Below, one piece after another: positions 1 through 11,937 of a DNA stretch of 33,915 bases (position 1 is the stretch's first letter; every line of letters starts with the position of its first letter). Made by a program: the position numbers and the translations under genes. Source of the stretch: Chloroflexota bacterium (GTDB lineage: Bacteria > Chloroflexota > Dormibacteria > Dormibacterales > Dormibacteraceae). The DNA is taken from contig VBHA01000166.1 in assembly GCA_005889495.1 (NCBI GenBank), positions 1-33,915 of the forward strand. Reading direction: 5' to 3'. Below the pieces are notes generated by a model. That model did not search any database and was not told where the DNA came from. It saw only the letters and a program-made list of their open reading frames with translations.

Positions 1-373
1 AGATGTTGATCTCGAATCCCGCGACGCCGGGCACCCCGTCGAGCATGGCCGCCAGCTCGCCGTACTCCGCGGCGGACTCGCCGTTGATGTTCACCAGCAC
101 CGGGAAGTCCCACTCGGCCCACCTGGGCGCGTAGTCGCGGATGAGCACCTCCGAGCCCGGGCCCTGGAGGCCGATGGCGTTGAGCATGCCGCTGGGCGTC
201 TCGGCAATCCGCGGTGGCGGGGTGCCTTCGCGAGCCCGGAGGAAGATGCCCTTCGACACCATCGCGCCGAGCGCGCGGCGCTCGAGCAGCGGCACCTCCG
301 TGCCGTACCCGAACGTCCCCGACGCAGCCAGCACGGGGCCACGCAGCTCGAGCCCGCCGATGTCGACCGACAT
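1..373 (-). CDS. pyrD: dihydroorotate dehydrogenase, class 1B catalytic subunit (partial, N-terminal part)
   Basis: Oxidises dihydroorotate to orotate with FMN and passes electrons to PyrK. The gene runs off the window edge, so it is missing from the ORF track; I translated it from the sequence. About 124 codons are visible. They show the family N-terminus with ASGTFGYG, a VSKG motif carrying the FMN-phosphate-side lysine, PPRIAETPSGMLNAIGLQ and VLVNINGES, all typical of class 1B enzymes. The ATG at 373 lies 11 nt after the pyrK stop; an in-frame TTG at 388 would overlap that stop as TTGA and is a real alternative. It is the last visible gene of the pyr operon. The direct pyrK link supports the NAD-linked 1B type rather than the quinone-linked class 2 enzyme. 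Confidence 0.93.
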   Translation of the reverse strand, partial: MSVDIGGLELRGPVLAASGTFGYGTEVPLLERRALGAMVSKGIFLRAREGTPPPRIAETPSGMLNAIGLQGPGSEVLIRDYAPRWAEWDFPVLVNINGESAAEYGELAAMLDGVPGVAGFEINI

Positions 374-384
374 GTTCGGCGCGG

Positions 385-1123
385 TCAAGCGCCCACCCCA
401 TAAGGGAGATGCGCGGGGAGGACGGTCCAGTCGATGTCCGCCGCGCGGTAGACAGGGCCTTCCTTGCACGCACGGTCGTAGCCGCCTGCGCGCAGCGGAA
501 CCGCGCAGCCCAGGCAGACGCCCGTGCCGCAGCCCATGTAAGTCTCGACCGCGACCTGCGCGTCCGGCCAGCGCTCCGCCGCGGCCGCGAGCATCCGGTT
601 GGGCCCGCACACAACGATGGCGCCCGATGTGGGCGCGGCCGCGACAGCGGTGCCGTGGAAACCCCGGGAGCCATCGTCGGTCGCCCAGACGACGACTTCG
701 CCCTCGGCCTCTGTGCACAGCTCGGCGGCGGTCCTCGCGCCGTGGACCCACGTCACCTTCATGCCGGCGGCATGGGCGTCGCGGGCGGCGAGCGGCATGG
801 GAGCCACGCCCAGGCCCCCGCTCACGAGGATTGCATGAGGGCCGCTCAAATCGAAACCATGCCCCAGCGGGCCGAGGCAGCTCACGCGATCGCCCGGCCG
901 GAGCCCGAGCAGCTGCGCGGTCCCGACCCCGACCGCTTTCAAGACGACTTCGATCGTCTCGCCTTCAGCGCGGTAGACCGAGAAGGGACGGCGCAGCAGC
1001 GGACCTCTGGGCCAGGCCAGGTTGACGAACTGGCCGGCGCGAACGATTGCGGCGATCTCGGGCGCATGCATGCCGACGATGAACATGCCCCGCGCGACCT
1101 CGCGCCGGCCCGTGACCGGCGCG

Positions 1124-1137
<14 letters not shown>
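385..1137 (-). CDS. pyrK: dihydroorotate dehydrogenase electron-transfer subunit (FAD, 2Fe-2S)
   Basis: The 250-residue partner of PyrD 1B carries electrons from FMN through a 2Fe-2S cluster and FAD to NAD+. In order there is a ferredoxin-reductase-like FAD domain with RRPFSVY near residues 49-55, an NAD-binding domain with VSGGLGVAP near 105, and a C-terminal cluster motif [10 protein letters not shown] followed by another cysteine (RACKEG), which together supply the four Fe-S ligands. The start is a TTG at 1137, inside the last 14 nt of carAB, so the two are probably translationally coupled. Length and domain order match the family. Some spacing between the NAD domain and the CGP motif is slightly short but within normal variation. 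Confidence 0.93.
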
Positions 1138-5438
<4,301 letters not shown>

Positions 5439-5449
<11 letters not shown>

Positions 5450-5975
5450 CGATCACCGCCTGGTCGATTCCGTCCTCTTCGGCCACCAGCACCTCGATGC
5501 GCTCGCCCTCGGCGGTGGGCACGTTCTTGCCCACGTAGTCCGGCCGGATGGGGAGCTCGCGGTGGCCGCGGTCGACCAGGACCGCGAGCTGGATGGCCCT
5601 CGGGCGGCCGAAGTCCATCAGGGCATCCATGGCCGCGCGGGCGGTGCGGCCGTGGTGGATCACGTCGTCGACGAGCACCACCACCTTGCCGCGAATCTCG
5701 GGCATGTCGCTCGTGGGACGGCGCGAGGCCGGCCGCGAGTCGAGGTCGTCTCGATGCATGGTCACGTCGAGCCGGCCGAAAGGCACGGGTGCGTGCTCGA
5801 GCTGCGTGAGCGTCGTAGCCAGCCTCTGCGCCAGCACGTCGCCTTTGCTGACGATGCCCACGAGCACGACGTCGCCGACACCCCGGTTGCGCTCGACGAT
5901 CTCATGCGCGATCCGGGACAGCGACCGGCGCATCTGGTCCGCATCCATGACGGTCGCCTTGAGGACTGTGCTCAT
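5439..5975 (-). CDS. pyrR: bifunctional pyr operon regulator / uracil phosphoribosyltransferase
   Basis: PyrR senses UMP/UTP against PRPP, binds a hairpin in pyr mRNA, and can also convert uracil plus PRPP to UMP. The track ORF is longer, but the true start is the ATG at 5975, which overlaps the pyrB TGA as ATGA; this gives 178 residues, the normal PyrR size. The PRPP-binding motif [16 protein letters not shown] lies at about 98-113. The C-terminal [22 protein letters not shown] stretch (about 130-151) is diagnostic of PyrR, as against ordinary upp. It is the second gene of the operon, downstream of the leader hairpin it presumably binds (see 6914-6931). Confidence 0.95.
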
Positions 5976-6898
5976 GTCAGCAACCGATCCAGGAGGGCCA
6001 TGCGGATGTGCAGTCCGTTGCGTGCCTGGCGGAAGTAGGCCGCGCGCGGGTCCGCGTCGACCTCGGGGGCGATCTCGTCCACACGCGGCAGCGGGTGCAT
6101 CAGAATCGCGTACTTGCGCATTCGGGCGAGAGCGGCGCCGTCGATTCGGTACACACCCTTCAGTGCGTTGTAGACCTCGGGGTCCGCGAAGCGCTCCTTC
6201 TGGATGCGGGTCATGTAGACGACGTCGACGTCGGGCAGCACCGAATCCAGGTCCGCGGTCTCGACCCATGGAACATGGTGCTCGTCCAGGTGCGCCTTCA
6301 GGTCGTCGCGCATGGCGACCTGAGGCGGGGCGACAAACCAGACTTTGACGTCCTTGAACTTGCTGAGCAGGTAGGTGAGGGAGCGGACCGTGCGCCCGTT
6401 GGCGAGGTCGCCGACCAGCGCGACGCGGACGCCGTCGATCCGGCCGAGCTCGTCGCGAATCGTGTACAGGTCGAGCAGCGCCTGCGTCGGATGCTGGCCG
6501 GGCCCGTCCCCGGCGTTGATCACGGGGACGCCGCTGACCGCGGCCGCGCGCCTGGCCGCGCCCTCTTCGCTGTGGCGGAGCACGATCACGTCCGCGTATC
6601 CGCTGACGATCCGGATCGTGTCCTCGAGCGTCTCGCCCTTGGCGGCCGACGAGAACTCGCGCGCGTTGTCGGTCCCCATGGTCTGGCCGCCCAGCCGAAG
6701 CATCGCCGCCTCGAAGGACAGGCGGGTTCGCGTCGAGGGTTCGTAGAAGAGGGCCGCCATCACCTGGCCGGCCATGCGGCCGATGAAGCGCTGGGGCTCG
6801 CGCTTGATCTCGTCAGCGCGCGCGATCAGGTCTTCGAGCAGGGCGCGCGAGAACTGTTGACTCTCGATCACGTGGTGCAGCCGCGACGTGACGGCCAT
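5972..6898 (-). CDS. pyrB: aspartate carbamoyltransferase catalytic chain
   Basis: Condenses carbamoyl phosphate with aspartate to carbamoyl aspartate. The 308 residues are family length. The carbamoyl-phosphate motif STRTR is at 55-59 and HPTQALLDLYT begins at His136; the C-terminal MHPLPRVDEI aspartate-side motif is also present. The ATG at 6898 follows GAAGGAG with 8 nt between AGGAG and the start, the clearest ribosome binding site in this operon. It is the first gene of pyrB-pyrR-carAB-pyrK-pyrD and divergent from the zinc-ribbon gene at 6975. The next pathway enzyme, dihydroorotase (pyrC), which often follows pyrB, is not in the window. Confidence 0.96.
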   Translation of the reverse strand: MAVTSRLHHVIESQQFSRALLEDLIARADEIKREPQRFIGRMAGQVMAALFYEPSTRTRLSFEAAMLRLGGQTMGTDNAREFSSAAKGETLEDTIRIVSGYADVIVLRHSEEGAARRAAAVSGVPVINAGDGPGQHPTQALLDLYTIRDELGRIDGVRVALVGDLANGRTVRSLTYLLSKFKDVKVWFVAPPQVAMRDDLKAHLDEHHVPWVETADLDSVLPDVDVVYMTRIQKERFADPEVYNALKGVYRIDGAALARMRKYAILMHPLPRVDEIAPEVDADPRAAYFRQARNGLHIRMALLDRLLT

Positions 6899-6913
6899 GA
6901 AAAAATCTCCTTC

Positions 6914-6931
6914 CCTGGCTCTCTGGCCAGG
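6914..6931 (-). promoter_or_regulatory. candidate PyrR-binding hairpin in the pyrB leader, adjacent to the ribosome binding site
   Basis: On the transcribed strand the leader reads CCUGGC-CAGAGA-GCCAGG: a perfect 6-bp stem with a six-base loop. The PyrR recognition consensus from Bacillus (ARUCCNGNGAGGYU) is a hairpin with hexaloop CNGNGA closed by a C-G pair; CAGAGA closed by C-G fits exactly. The second closing pair is G-C here, whereas the consensus has U-G. The stem ends directly before GAAGGAG, the pyrB ribosome binding site. There is no terminator after it, so bound PyrR would most simply block ribosome entry, as proposed for mycobacterial pyr operons. The presence of pyrR in the same operon supports the call. 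Confidence 0.7.
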
Positions 6932-6974
6932 ACTTAAAGGCGAGCTCCGCGGAGTTTACCGTAACTTAGGCCGG

Positions 6975-7340
6975 ATGAACAGGCGACCGGGACACGTCAA
7001 CGTCACGACCGAGGTCGGCTTCTGCAACTTCTGCAGCCGCACCCGCAACCTTCGCAGCGAGGAGCACCAGCTGGGCCAGCTCGTGCGCACGATCGTGACC
7101 TGCGAAACCTGCCACCGCACCCTGTCGAGCACGATCGGGGTGGCCGCGACTCCTGAACCGGTCGAAGAGGAGGCACCGGCCGCAAAGCCTTCGCTGGAGG
7201 CTGAGCCGGAGGCCGCTCCCAAGCCAAAGCGTGCCCCGGCCAAGAAACAGACGAAGGCCGCCGCGGCCGCAAAGCCCAAACCCAGGACGCCGGCGAAGCC
7301 AAGGTCGACGGCCACGAGGCACACGACCCGGAAAAAGTGA
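6975..7340 (+). CDS. small zinc-ribbon protein with basic Ala/Lys/Pro tail, function unknown
   Basis: A 121-residue protein I do not recognise by name. Residues 1-55 contain two CxxC knuckles, FCNFC and TCETC, spaced like a zinc ribbon. After a short acidic stretch (EPVEEEAPAAK) the last 50 or so residues are low-complexity Lys/Ala/Pro/Arg (KPKRAPAKKQ, KPKPRTPAK) resembling histone-H1-like nucleic-acid-binding tails. The ATG at 6975 is chosen over the track start at 6888 because the upstream codons fall in the pyrB leader and look non-coding; an AGG lies five bases upstream. It is divergent from pyrB with only 76 bp between the starts, so the promoters must overlap or one mRNA must have a very short leader. 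A nucleic-acid-binding role is inference from composition only. Confidence 0.7.
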   Translation: MNRRPGHVNVTTEVGFCNFCSRTRNLRSEEHQLGQLVRTIVTCETCHRTLSSTIGVAATPEPVEEEAPAAKPSLEAEPEAAPKPKRAPAKKQTKAAAAAKPKPRTPAKPRSTATRHTTRKK

Positions 7341-7373
7341 CCGGGTATCCCCACTAAGTCAGAGGCTGGCGCC

Positions 7374-8120
7374 GTGACTTCGCGGGGACCCCTCATGGAG
7401 GCGGCGGTCAGGGTCGATCGCCTCGAAAAGACGCTCGGCCCGAACAAGGTCCTGCGCGGCATCTCCCTGGAAGCCCGGTCGGGCGAGATCTTCGGCCTGC
7501 TCGGCCCGAACGGCGCGGGCAAGACCACCACGCTGCGCGTCATCTGCACCCTGCTCGGCCCCGACGCCGGGTCGGTCGATGTCCTTGGCTTCGACACCCG
7601 CACCCAGCCTGAAGAGGTGAGGCGCCGCGTCGGGGTGGTCACCGCCGAGATCGGTGTCTATCCGCGCCTCTCGGCCCGCGAGAACATCGCCTACTTCGCC
7701 GAGCTGAGCGGCATCCTCGACGGAGAGGTCTCGCGCAGGGTCGACACCGTGATCGAGCGCCTGGACATGGGGTCGTTTGCGAAGCAGCGGGCGGAGAGCC
7801 TCTCCTCGGGCCAGAAGCAAAAGGTCGCGATCGCGCGAGCCATCGTCCACGACCCTCCGGTCCTGATGTTCGACGAGCCGACCTCCAACCTCGACGTCCT
7901 CGCGTCGCGCGAGATCCGCGACTTCATGGTCGAGTCGAAAGGGCGCGGCAAGTGCGTCATCTTCTCCACCCACGTCCTGCACGACGCCGAGCGGCTCTGC
8001 GACAGGGTCACGATCATCCACGAGGGACGGGTCGTGGCCGGAGGACCCACCGCCGAGGTCCGCGGCCGGTACCAGGACCTCGAGGATGCCTTTCTCTCCC
8101 TCGTCGAGGCCGCGCGGTGA
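7374..8120 (+). CDS. ABC exporter ATP-binding protein (NatA-like)
   Basis: ATPase subunit of a two-gene ABC exporter. Walker A GPNGAGKTT is near residue 43, the signature LSSGQKQKV near 142, and Walker B VLMFDEP near 162 is followed by a typical SNLD D-loop; a switch histidine appears in FSTHVLHD. About 248 residues is a single-NBD length with no extra domains. The track start is a GTG at 7374; the ATG at 7395 (MEAAVRV) is equally plausible and neither has a strong ribosome binding site. The downstream permease overlaps its stop as GTGA, so the two are made together. The substrate cannot be told from sequence; NatA/NatB-type systems are linked to Na+ or drug export, but the fold is shared by many others. 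Confidence 0.9.
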   Translation: MTSRGPLMEAAVRVDRLEKTLGPNKVLRGISLEARSGEIFGLLGPNGAGKTTTLRVICTLLGPDAGSVDVLGFDTRTQPEEVRRRVGVVTAEIGVYPRLSARENIAYFAELSGILDGEVSRRVDTVIERLDMGSFAKQRAESLSSGQKQKVAIARAIVHDPPVLMFDEPTSNLDVLASREIRDFMVESKGRGKCVIFSTHVLHDAERLCDRVTIIHEGRVVAGGPTAEVRGRYQDLEDAFLSLVEAAR

Positions 8121-9253
8121 AGGCCGGCGCGATCGTCTTTCGCAAGGAGATGCGCGAGATCCTTCGCGACCGGCGAACGCTGATCGCGATCGGACTCGCG
8201 GCCCTGGCGACGCCACTCGTGCTGTTCGTCATCTCGCAGGTCTCGACCCGAACGGTCGCCCAGGCCTACACCGTCGGCTACACCGGCACGATGCCCGCCG
8301 GCCTGGATGTGCTCTTCAATGCCACCGGGTTGAACCTGAAGCTGGTGGACGATCCCGCCGAGGCCGCCAAGCAGCAAGTCGACATCGGGATCGTCTTCTC
8401 CGACAAGGGACTCGACGAGTACTACGACCCGACGCGCCAGAGTGCGCAGATCGCCGACATCCGGCTCCAGGCGATCCTGAGCAAGTACGACGCGGCGAAG
8501 GTCGCCGCTTCGCTGCAGGCGAAAGGCGTCGACCCGTCGGTGCTCAACCCGCTCCCTGTCTCCGTGCACCCCTTGAGCTCACCGGCTCAGGCGGCGGGCA
8601 ACTCCTTCCTGAGCTTCTTCCTCCCCTACATCCTGATCACGATGAGCCTGACCGGCGGGCTCTCGGCCGCCCTGGACACCTCGGCGGGCGAGCGGGAGCG
8701 CAAGACGCTGGAGAGCCTGCTGCTGACGCCCGCACCACGCGGCAACATCCTGATCGGCAAGATCCTGGCCGTCAGCGTGATCAGCCTCGTCGCGGCCATC
8801 GCCGCCATCACCTCGATGCTGATCGCCTTGAGCCAGATCAGCTTCGGCGTGAGCCAGGGCGAACCGGCGCACATCGGCCTCAGCCCGCTGGCGGCCGGGG
8901 TGATGATCTGGCTGGCGGTCCTGCTGGCCGCGTCTTTCGCCTCGCTGACGATCGCGCTGGGCACCCTGGCTCGCAACTTCCGCCAGGGACAGGCTTATGC
9001 GACGCCCCTCTACTTCATCACGATCTTTCCGGCCTCGATCGTGCTGTTCATCCCCGACTTCAACCCGAGCCTCGCCTATTACCTGATCCCCATCCTCAAC
9101 GCCGTGCTGGTGCTTCGAGACGTGATCGTGCACGGCACAGTCGCCTGGACCGCGCTGGCGGTGACCACGCTCAGCCTGGTCGTCACGGGTGCGGTGTGCT
9201 TCTACGCCGCGCTCCGGCTGTTCACGCGGGAGGCGCTCCTGGTCCGCTCCTGA
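8117..9253 (+). CDS. ABC-2 type exporter permease (NatB-like)
   Basis: Membrane partner of the preceding ATPase, 378 residues. It begins with a cytoplasmic amphipathic stretch (FRKEMREILRDRRTL), then TM1 (about 20-40) and a large extracytoplasmic domain of roughly 140 residues. Five more hydrophobic segments form the ABC-2 core, with SAGERERKTLESLLLTP on the cytoplasmic side, a hallmark of the NatB/ABC-2 family. The track ORF begins inside natA; the GTG at 8117 is preferred because it overlaps the natA stop as GTGA and gives the normal N-terminus. Confidence 0.88.
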   Translation: MKAGAIVFRKEMREILRDRRTLIAIGLAALATPLVLFVISQVSTRTVAQAYTVGYTGTMPAGLDVLFNATGLNLKLVDDPAEAAKQQVDIGIVFSDKGLDEYYDPTRQSAQIADIRLQAILSKYDAAKVAASLQAKGVDPSVLNPLPVSVHPLSSPAQAAGNSFLSFFLPYILITMSLTGGLSAALDTSAGERERKTLESLLLTPAPRGNILIGKILAVSVISLVAAIAAITSMLIALSQISFGVSQGEPAHIGLSPLAAGVMIWLAVLLAASFASLTIALGTLARNFRQGQAYATPLYFITIFPASIVLFIPDFNPSLAYYLIPILNAVLVLRDVIVHGTVAWTALAVTTLSLVVTGAVCFYAALRLFTREALLVRS

Positions 9254-9338
9254 ATACGCGCGAGTGGCAAACTGTTCTTGCAAGCAGATGGGCCGGCGAC
9301 TGGAGCTACGGGATCTTCGCAGCCTCGAGCGGAGGAGC

Positions 9339-9587
9339 ATGTACTCGATCTTCCACCCGCTCGACGTGAACGAGCGGCTGCCGCGTGAGCTCCTGCTCGA
9401 GGGCCGGCGCAATCGCTGGCTCGACATGAGGCATCTTCAGGTCATCGGCTTCCTCTACCTGCCGGCCCTGATCCTGGTCGTGGTCGTGCTGGGGTCCGCG
9501 AATCTCAGCCTGCTTCTCGCGTTCGCCGTCGCCGGGGTCGCGCTGCTGGCCGTGTACCTCTACGTCCTCGCCGCCCGAGAGCCTTAG
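9339..9587 (+). CDS. small two-TM membrane protein, function unknown
   Basis: An 82-residue protein with a charged N-terminal segment of about 40 residues (PRELLLEGRRNRW) and two adjacent hydrophobic helices (FLYLPALILVVVVL and LLLAFAVAGVALLAVYLYVL), ending soon after. I do not recognise a family. The ATG at 9339 sits just behind GGAGGAG, although the spacing is short; an in-frame ATG at 9288 would add 17 arginine-rich residues that look like shadow coding. It lies between the ABC exporter and the thiolase on the same strand and could be an accessory membrane peptide of the exporter, but nothing in it proves this. Confidence 0.6.
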   Translation: MYSIFHPLDVNERLPRELLLEGRRNRWLDMRHLQVIGFLYLPALILVVVVLGSANLSLLLAFAVAGVALLAVYLYVLAAREP

Positions 9588-9604
9588 GGGCGTATAACCG
9601 TCGC

Positions 9605-10768
9605 ATGACGGAAGCTGTGATCGTCGCGTACGGCCGCTCGCCCATCGGCCGGGCGCGCAAGGGCTCGCTGGTCGACGTCCGGCCGGACGACCTGGCGGCG
9701 CACGTCGTGAGCAGGGTGCTGGACAAGGTCCCGGAGCTCGACCCGGCGCAGATCGAAGACCTGATCTGCGGTTGCGGCCTTCCCGGCGGTGAGCAGGGCC
9801 ACAACATCGGTCGGGTGGTGTCGATCCTGGCCCGGCTTGACGTGCCAGGCGTCACCGTCAACCGGTACTGCTCGTCATCGCTCATGACCACGCGCATGGC
9901 CGCGCACGCCATCGAGGCCGGCGAAGGCGATGTCTTTCTTTCGGTCGGCGTGGAGTGCGTCTCGCGCTATGGCAGCGGCTACCCGGACGCGCCCGACACA
10001 TACAACCCCAGGCTCGTCCCAGGCAACAGCGACGAGTACCCGGACATCTACATCACGATGGGTCAGACCGCGGAAAACGTCGCCGAGCGGGAGAAGATCA
10101 CCCGCGAGGAGCAGGACCGGTACGCGGTCAAGAGCCAGGCCGCGGCGGTCAAGGCTCGCGACAACGGTTTCTTCGACCGGGAGATCATCCCGGTGCCGCT
10201 GCCCAACGGGCAGACATTCACAAAGGACGACGGGCCGCGTCCAGGAACGACCCTGGAGGTCCTGGCCGCGCTGCAGCCGGTCTTCCGCGAGAACGGCACT
10301 GTCACCGCCGGCAACGCCTGCCCGCTCAACGACGGCGCGGCGGCCGTGGTCGTGATGTCTGACCGGCGGGCCAAGGAGCTAGGCATCAAGCCCATCGCCC
10401 GTGTCGTCTCCACGGGCCTGTCAGCCCTCGAGCCGGAGTTCATGGGCCTGGGCCCGATCGACGCCTCCAGGCAGGCGCTCAAGCGTGCCGGGATGAGCAT
10501 CGACGACATCGACATCGTCGAGATCAACGAGGCTTTCGCCGCCCAGGTGATCCCCGCGGCGCGGGGCATCGGGGTCGACCCGTTCAGCGACAAGCTCAAC
10601 CCGCATGGCGGGGCGATCGCGCTCGGCCATCCCTTCGGCATGACCGGAGCCCGGATCCTGTGCACCCTGCTCAACGGCCTGCGCGAGAAGGACAAGACCG
10701 TCGGCCTGGAGACGATGTGCGTCGGCGGCGGCCAGGGCATGGCCATGGTCCTCGAGCGCCTGAACTAG
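9605..10768 (+). CDS. acetyl-CoA acetyltransferase / thiolase family protein
   Basis: 387 residues, the normal thiolase length. The acylated cysteine is in NRYCSSSL near residue 89; the second half has NEAFAAQ, GGAIALGHPFGMTGAR with the catalytic His, and the C-terminal CVGGGQGMAM carrying the proton-transfer Cys. This is a FadA/AtoB-type thiolase that either condenses two acetyl-CoA or cleaves 3-ketoacyl-CoA; the direction cannot be set from sequence. The loop after VECVSRYGSG is short, as in some actinobacterial-type enzymes. No hydratase or dehydrogenase genes lie nearby, so it does not sit in a beta-oxidation cluster. The ATG at 9605 is clear. Confidence 0.92.
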   Translation: MTEAVIVAYGRSPIGRARKGSLVDVRPDDLAAHVVSRVLDKVPELDPAQIEDLICGCGLPGGEQGHNIGRVVSILARLDVPGVTVNRYCSSSLMTTRMAAHAIEAGEGDVFLSVGVECVSRYGSGYPDAPDTYNPRLVPGNSDEYPDIYITMGQTAENVAEREKITREEQDRYAVKSQAAAVKARDNGFFDREIIPVPLPNGQTFTKDDGPRPGTTLEVLAALQPVFRENGTVTAGNACPLNDGAAAVVVMSDRRAKELGIKPIARVVSTGLSALEPEFMGLGPIDASRQALKRAGMSIDDIDIVEINEAFAAQVIPAARGIGVDPFSDKLNPHGGAIALGHPFGMTGARILCTLLNGLREKDKTVGLETMCVGGGQGMAMVLERLN

Positions 10769-10773
10769 CGGCC

Positions 10774-11361
10774 TTGCGCGACGACAACCGCCGCCTGTGG
10801 GCGGAGTGGGTTGCGGCCAACGTCGGCGGCGACCCGGCGCGCCAGCGCGTGGCCCTCGATGCCGCCCTCCAGTCACTGGCGGCAGGGCAGACGTCCGGCG
10901 AGGCCGCGGGAGCCGCCCGGCGAGCGGCGGGAGGCAGCATGCAGCCGCCGCCTTACGGTCAGACCGGAGCCATGCGATGCCGCTTCTGCGGTTCGGTTCC
11001 CGCGGTGCCGATGACGATCTACGAGCACAACGGTTACCTCGTCCTCATGCAGTTCAAGAACCTCAAGGGCCCTTACTGCCGCCTTTGCGGGCTCCACGTC
11101 TGGCGCCGCATGACCGACGCGACCCTCCTCCGCGGCTGGCTGGGATTCCTGTCCTTCTTCATCGCGCCCATCACGGCGCTCATCAACCTGGTCAACCTTC
11201 GGAAGCTCTCCTCGCTGGCGGCACCAGAGCCCGGCTCGAGCGTCAGGACTCCGGCCGACCCGGGTCCGGGGATGTTCCAGCGCCCGGGCGTCTACGTGTA
11301 TGCGGGCGTGGTCGCGGTCGCCCTGCTGATCGTGATCCTGCCGGCTCTCGCCGGCCGCTAG
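10774..11361 (+). CDS. zinc-ribbon membrane protein, function unknown
   Basis: About 195 residues from a TTG at 10774, six bases after the thiolase stop; an ATG at 10939 preceded by GGGAGG would give 140 residues. The N-terminal part (RLWAEWVAANVGGDP and following) looks like real protein, so I keep the longer form with caution. Next comes a CRFCG...CRLCG zinc ribbon of about 40 residues containing a VLMQFKN segment, then a hydrophobic segment (GWLGFLSFFIAPITALINLV) and a C-terminal TM helix (YAGVVAVALLIVILPAL). Proteins with this zinc-ribbon plus TM layout are common, mostly unnamed, in actinobacteria-like genomes. It is convergent with marR, with four bases between the stops. Confidence 0.68.
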   Translation: MRDDNRRLWAEWVAANVGGDPARQRVALDAALQSLAAGQTSGEAAGAARRAAGGSMQPPPYGQTGAMRCRFCGSVPAVPMTIYEHNGYLVLMQFKNLKGPYCRLCGLHVWRRMTDATLLRGWLGFLSFFIAPITALINLVNLRKLSSLAAPEPGSSVRTPADPGPGMFQRPGVYVYAGVVAVALLIVILPALAGR

Positions 11362-11365
11362 CGCC

Positions 11366-11821
11366 TCAGGCCCGGATGTCGGCCGGCTGGACCATTGCGT
11401 CCAGCACCCTCTGGACGAGCTTGAGGAGGGTCTTGCGCTCCTCGGCCGAGAGGGCCGCGAGCAGGTCGTCCTCGAGGTTCTCCCGGGCCGAGTCTGCCCG
11501 GTCCAGCGCCCGGCGCCCGGCCGGCGTCAGCTCGACGATGTGCCGGCGGCGGTCCTGAGGGTCGCGCCGCCGCACCGAGAACTGGGCCGCCTCGAGCTCG
11601 TTCAGGATGAGGACGACGGTGTTCGCGTCCATCCAGAGCCCGTTTTCGAGCTCCTGCTGGGTGGTGCCGGGATGATCGCGGATGTACCCCAGGGCCATGT
11701 AAGCCTTGAGCCGCATGCCTAGGAGCTCTTCCGTCGACCGGCGGTGGAGAAGCTTGGAGAGCTGGGTCACGAGCGAGACGAACCCTCCGTCCGAGCGCTT
11801 CACGCTGTCGTTCACGTCCAT
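11366..11821 (-). CDS. MarR-family transcriptional regulator
   Basis: About 151 residues with the MarR winged-helix layout: an N-terminal dimerisation helix, a helix-turn-helix region (TTQQELENGLWMDANTVVLILNELE) and the basic wing RRRDPQDRRRHIVELTPAGRRAL, which is the family signature, then C-terminal dimer helices. The ATG at 11821 is used; a GTG at 11833 is the track start and also possible. Divergent orientation to the MFS efflux gene, with a shared AT-rich spacer containing a palindrome, strongly suggests that it represses the pump and itself and is released by a pump substrate. That is the usual MarR arrangement, but the ligand is unknown. Confidence 0.9.
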   Translation of the reverse strand: MDVNDSVKRSDGGFVSLVTQLSKLLHRRSTEELLGMRLKAYMALGYIRDHPGTTQQELENGLWMDANTVVLILNELEAAQFSVRRRDPQDRRRHIVELTPAGRRALDRADSARENLEDDLLAALSAEERKTLLKLVQRVLDAMVQPADIRA

Positions 11822-11883
11822 CGATTCTATCACCGAGTATTAATATTCCCGCCCTCCAGATAATCCATGCAATAAAGACCATA

Positions 11884-11905
11884 ATGATCCTGTTATAGTG
11901 ATCAT
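11884..11905. promoter_or_regulatory. candidate MarR operator palindrome overlapping a -10 box in the marR/MFS divergent promoter
   Basis: The 116-bp spacer 11822-11937 is clearly AT-richer than its surroundings. It contains ATGATC-N10-GATCAT, perfect 6-bp arms in a 22-bp site, the usual size for a MarR dimer. The spacer of the palindrome holds TTATAGT, a fair -10 box reading toward the MFS gene, so a bound repressor would cover the promoter. A second AT palindrome, TATTAATA near 11839-11846, lies closer to marR and may belong to its own promoter. Confidence 0.5.
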
Positions 11906-11937
11906 CCTTGCATCGGTTCGGTTCTTTGGAGGCGATT

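Noticed and set aside
6900-6931. Hairpin plus T6 before pyrB as an intrinsic terminator/attenuator
   Set aside because: The T-run is separated from the stem by the GAAGGAGA ribosome binding site, so the geometry does not fit a terminator; the translational control reading fits better.
11350-11387. GCCGGCC-N24-GGCCGGC as a bidirectional terminator between the zinc-ribbon gene and marR
   Set aside because: The stem is short with a large loop, lies partly in coding sequence, has no T-run on either side, and such GC arms are frequent here.
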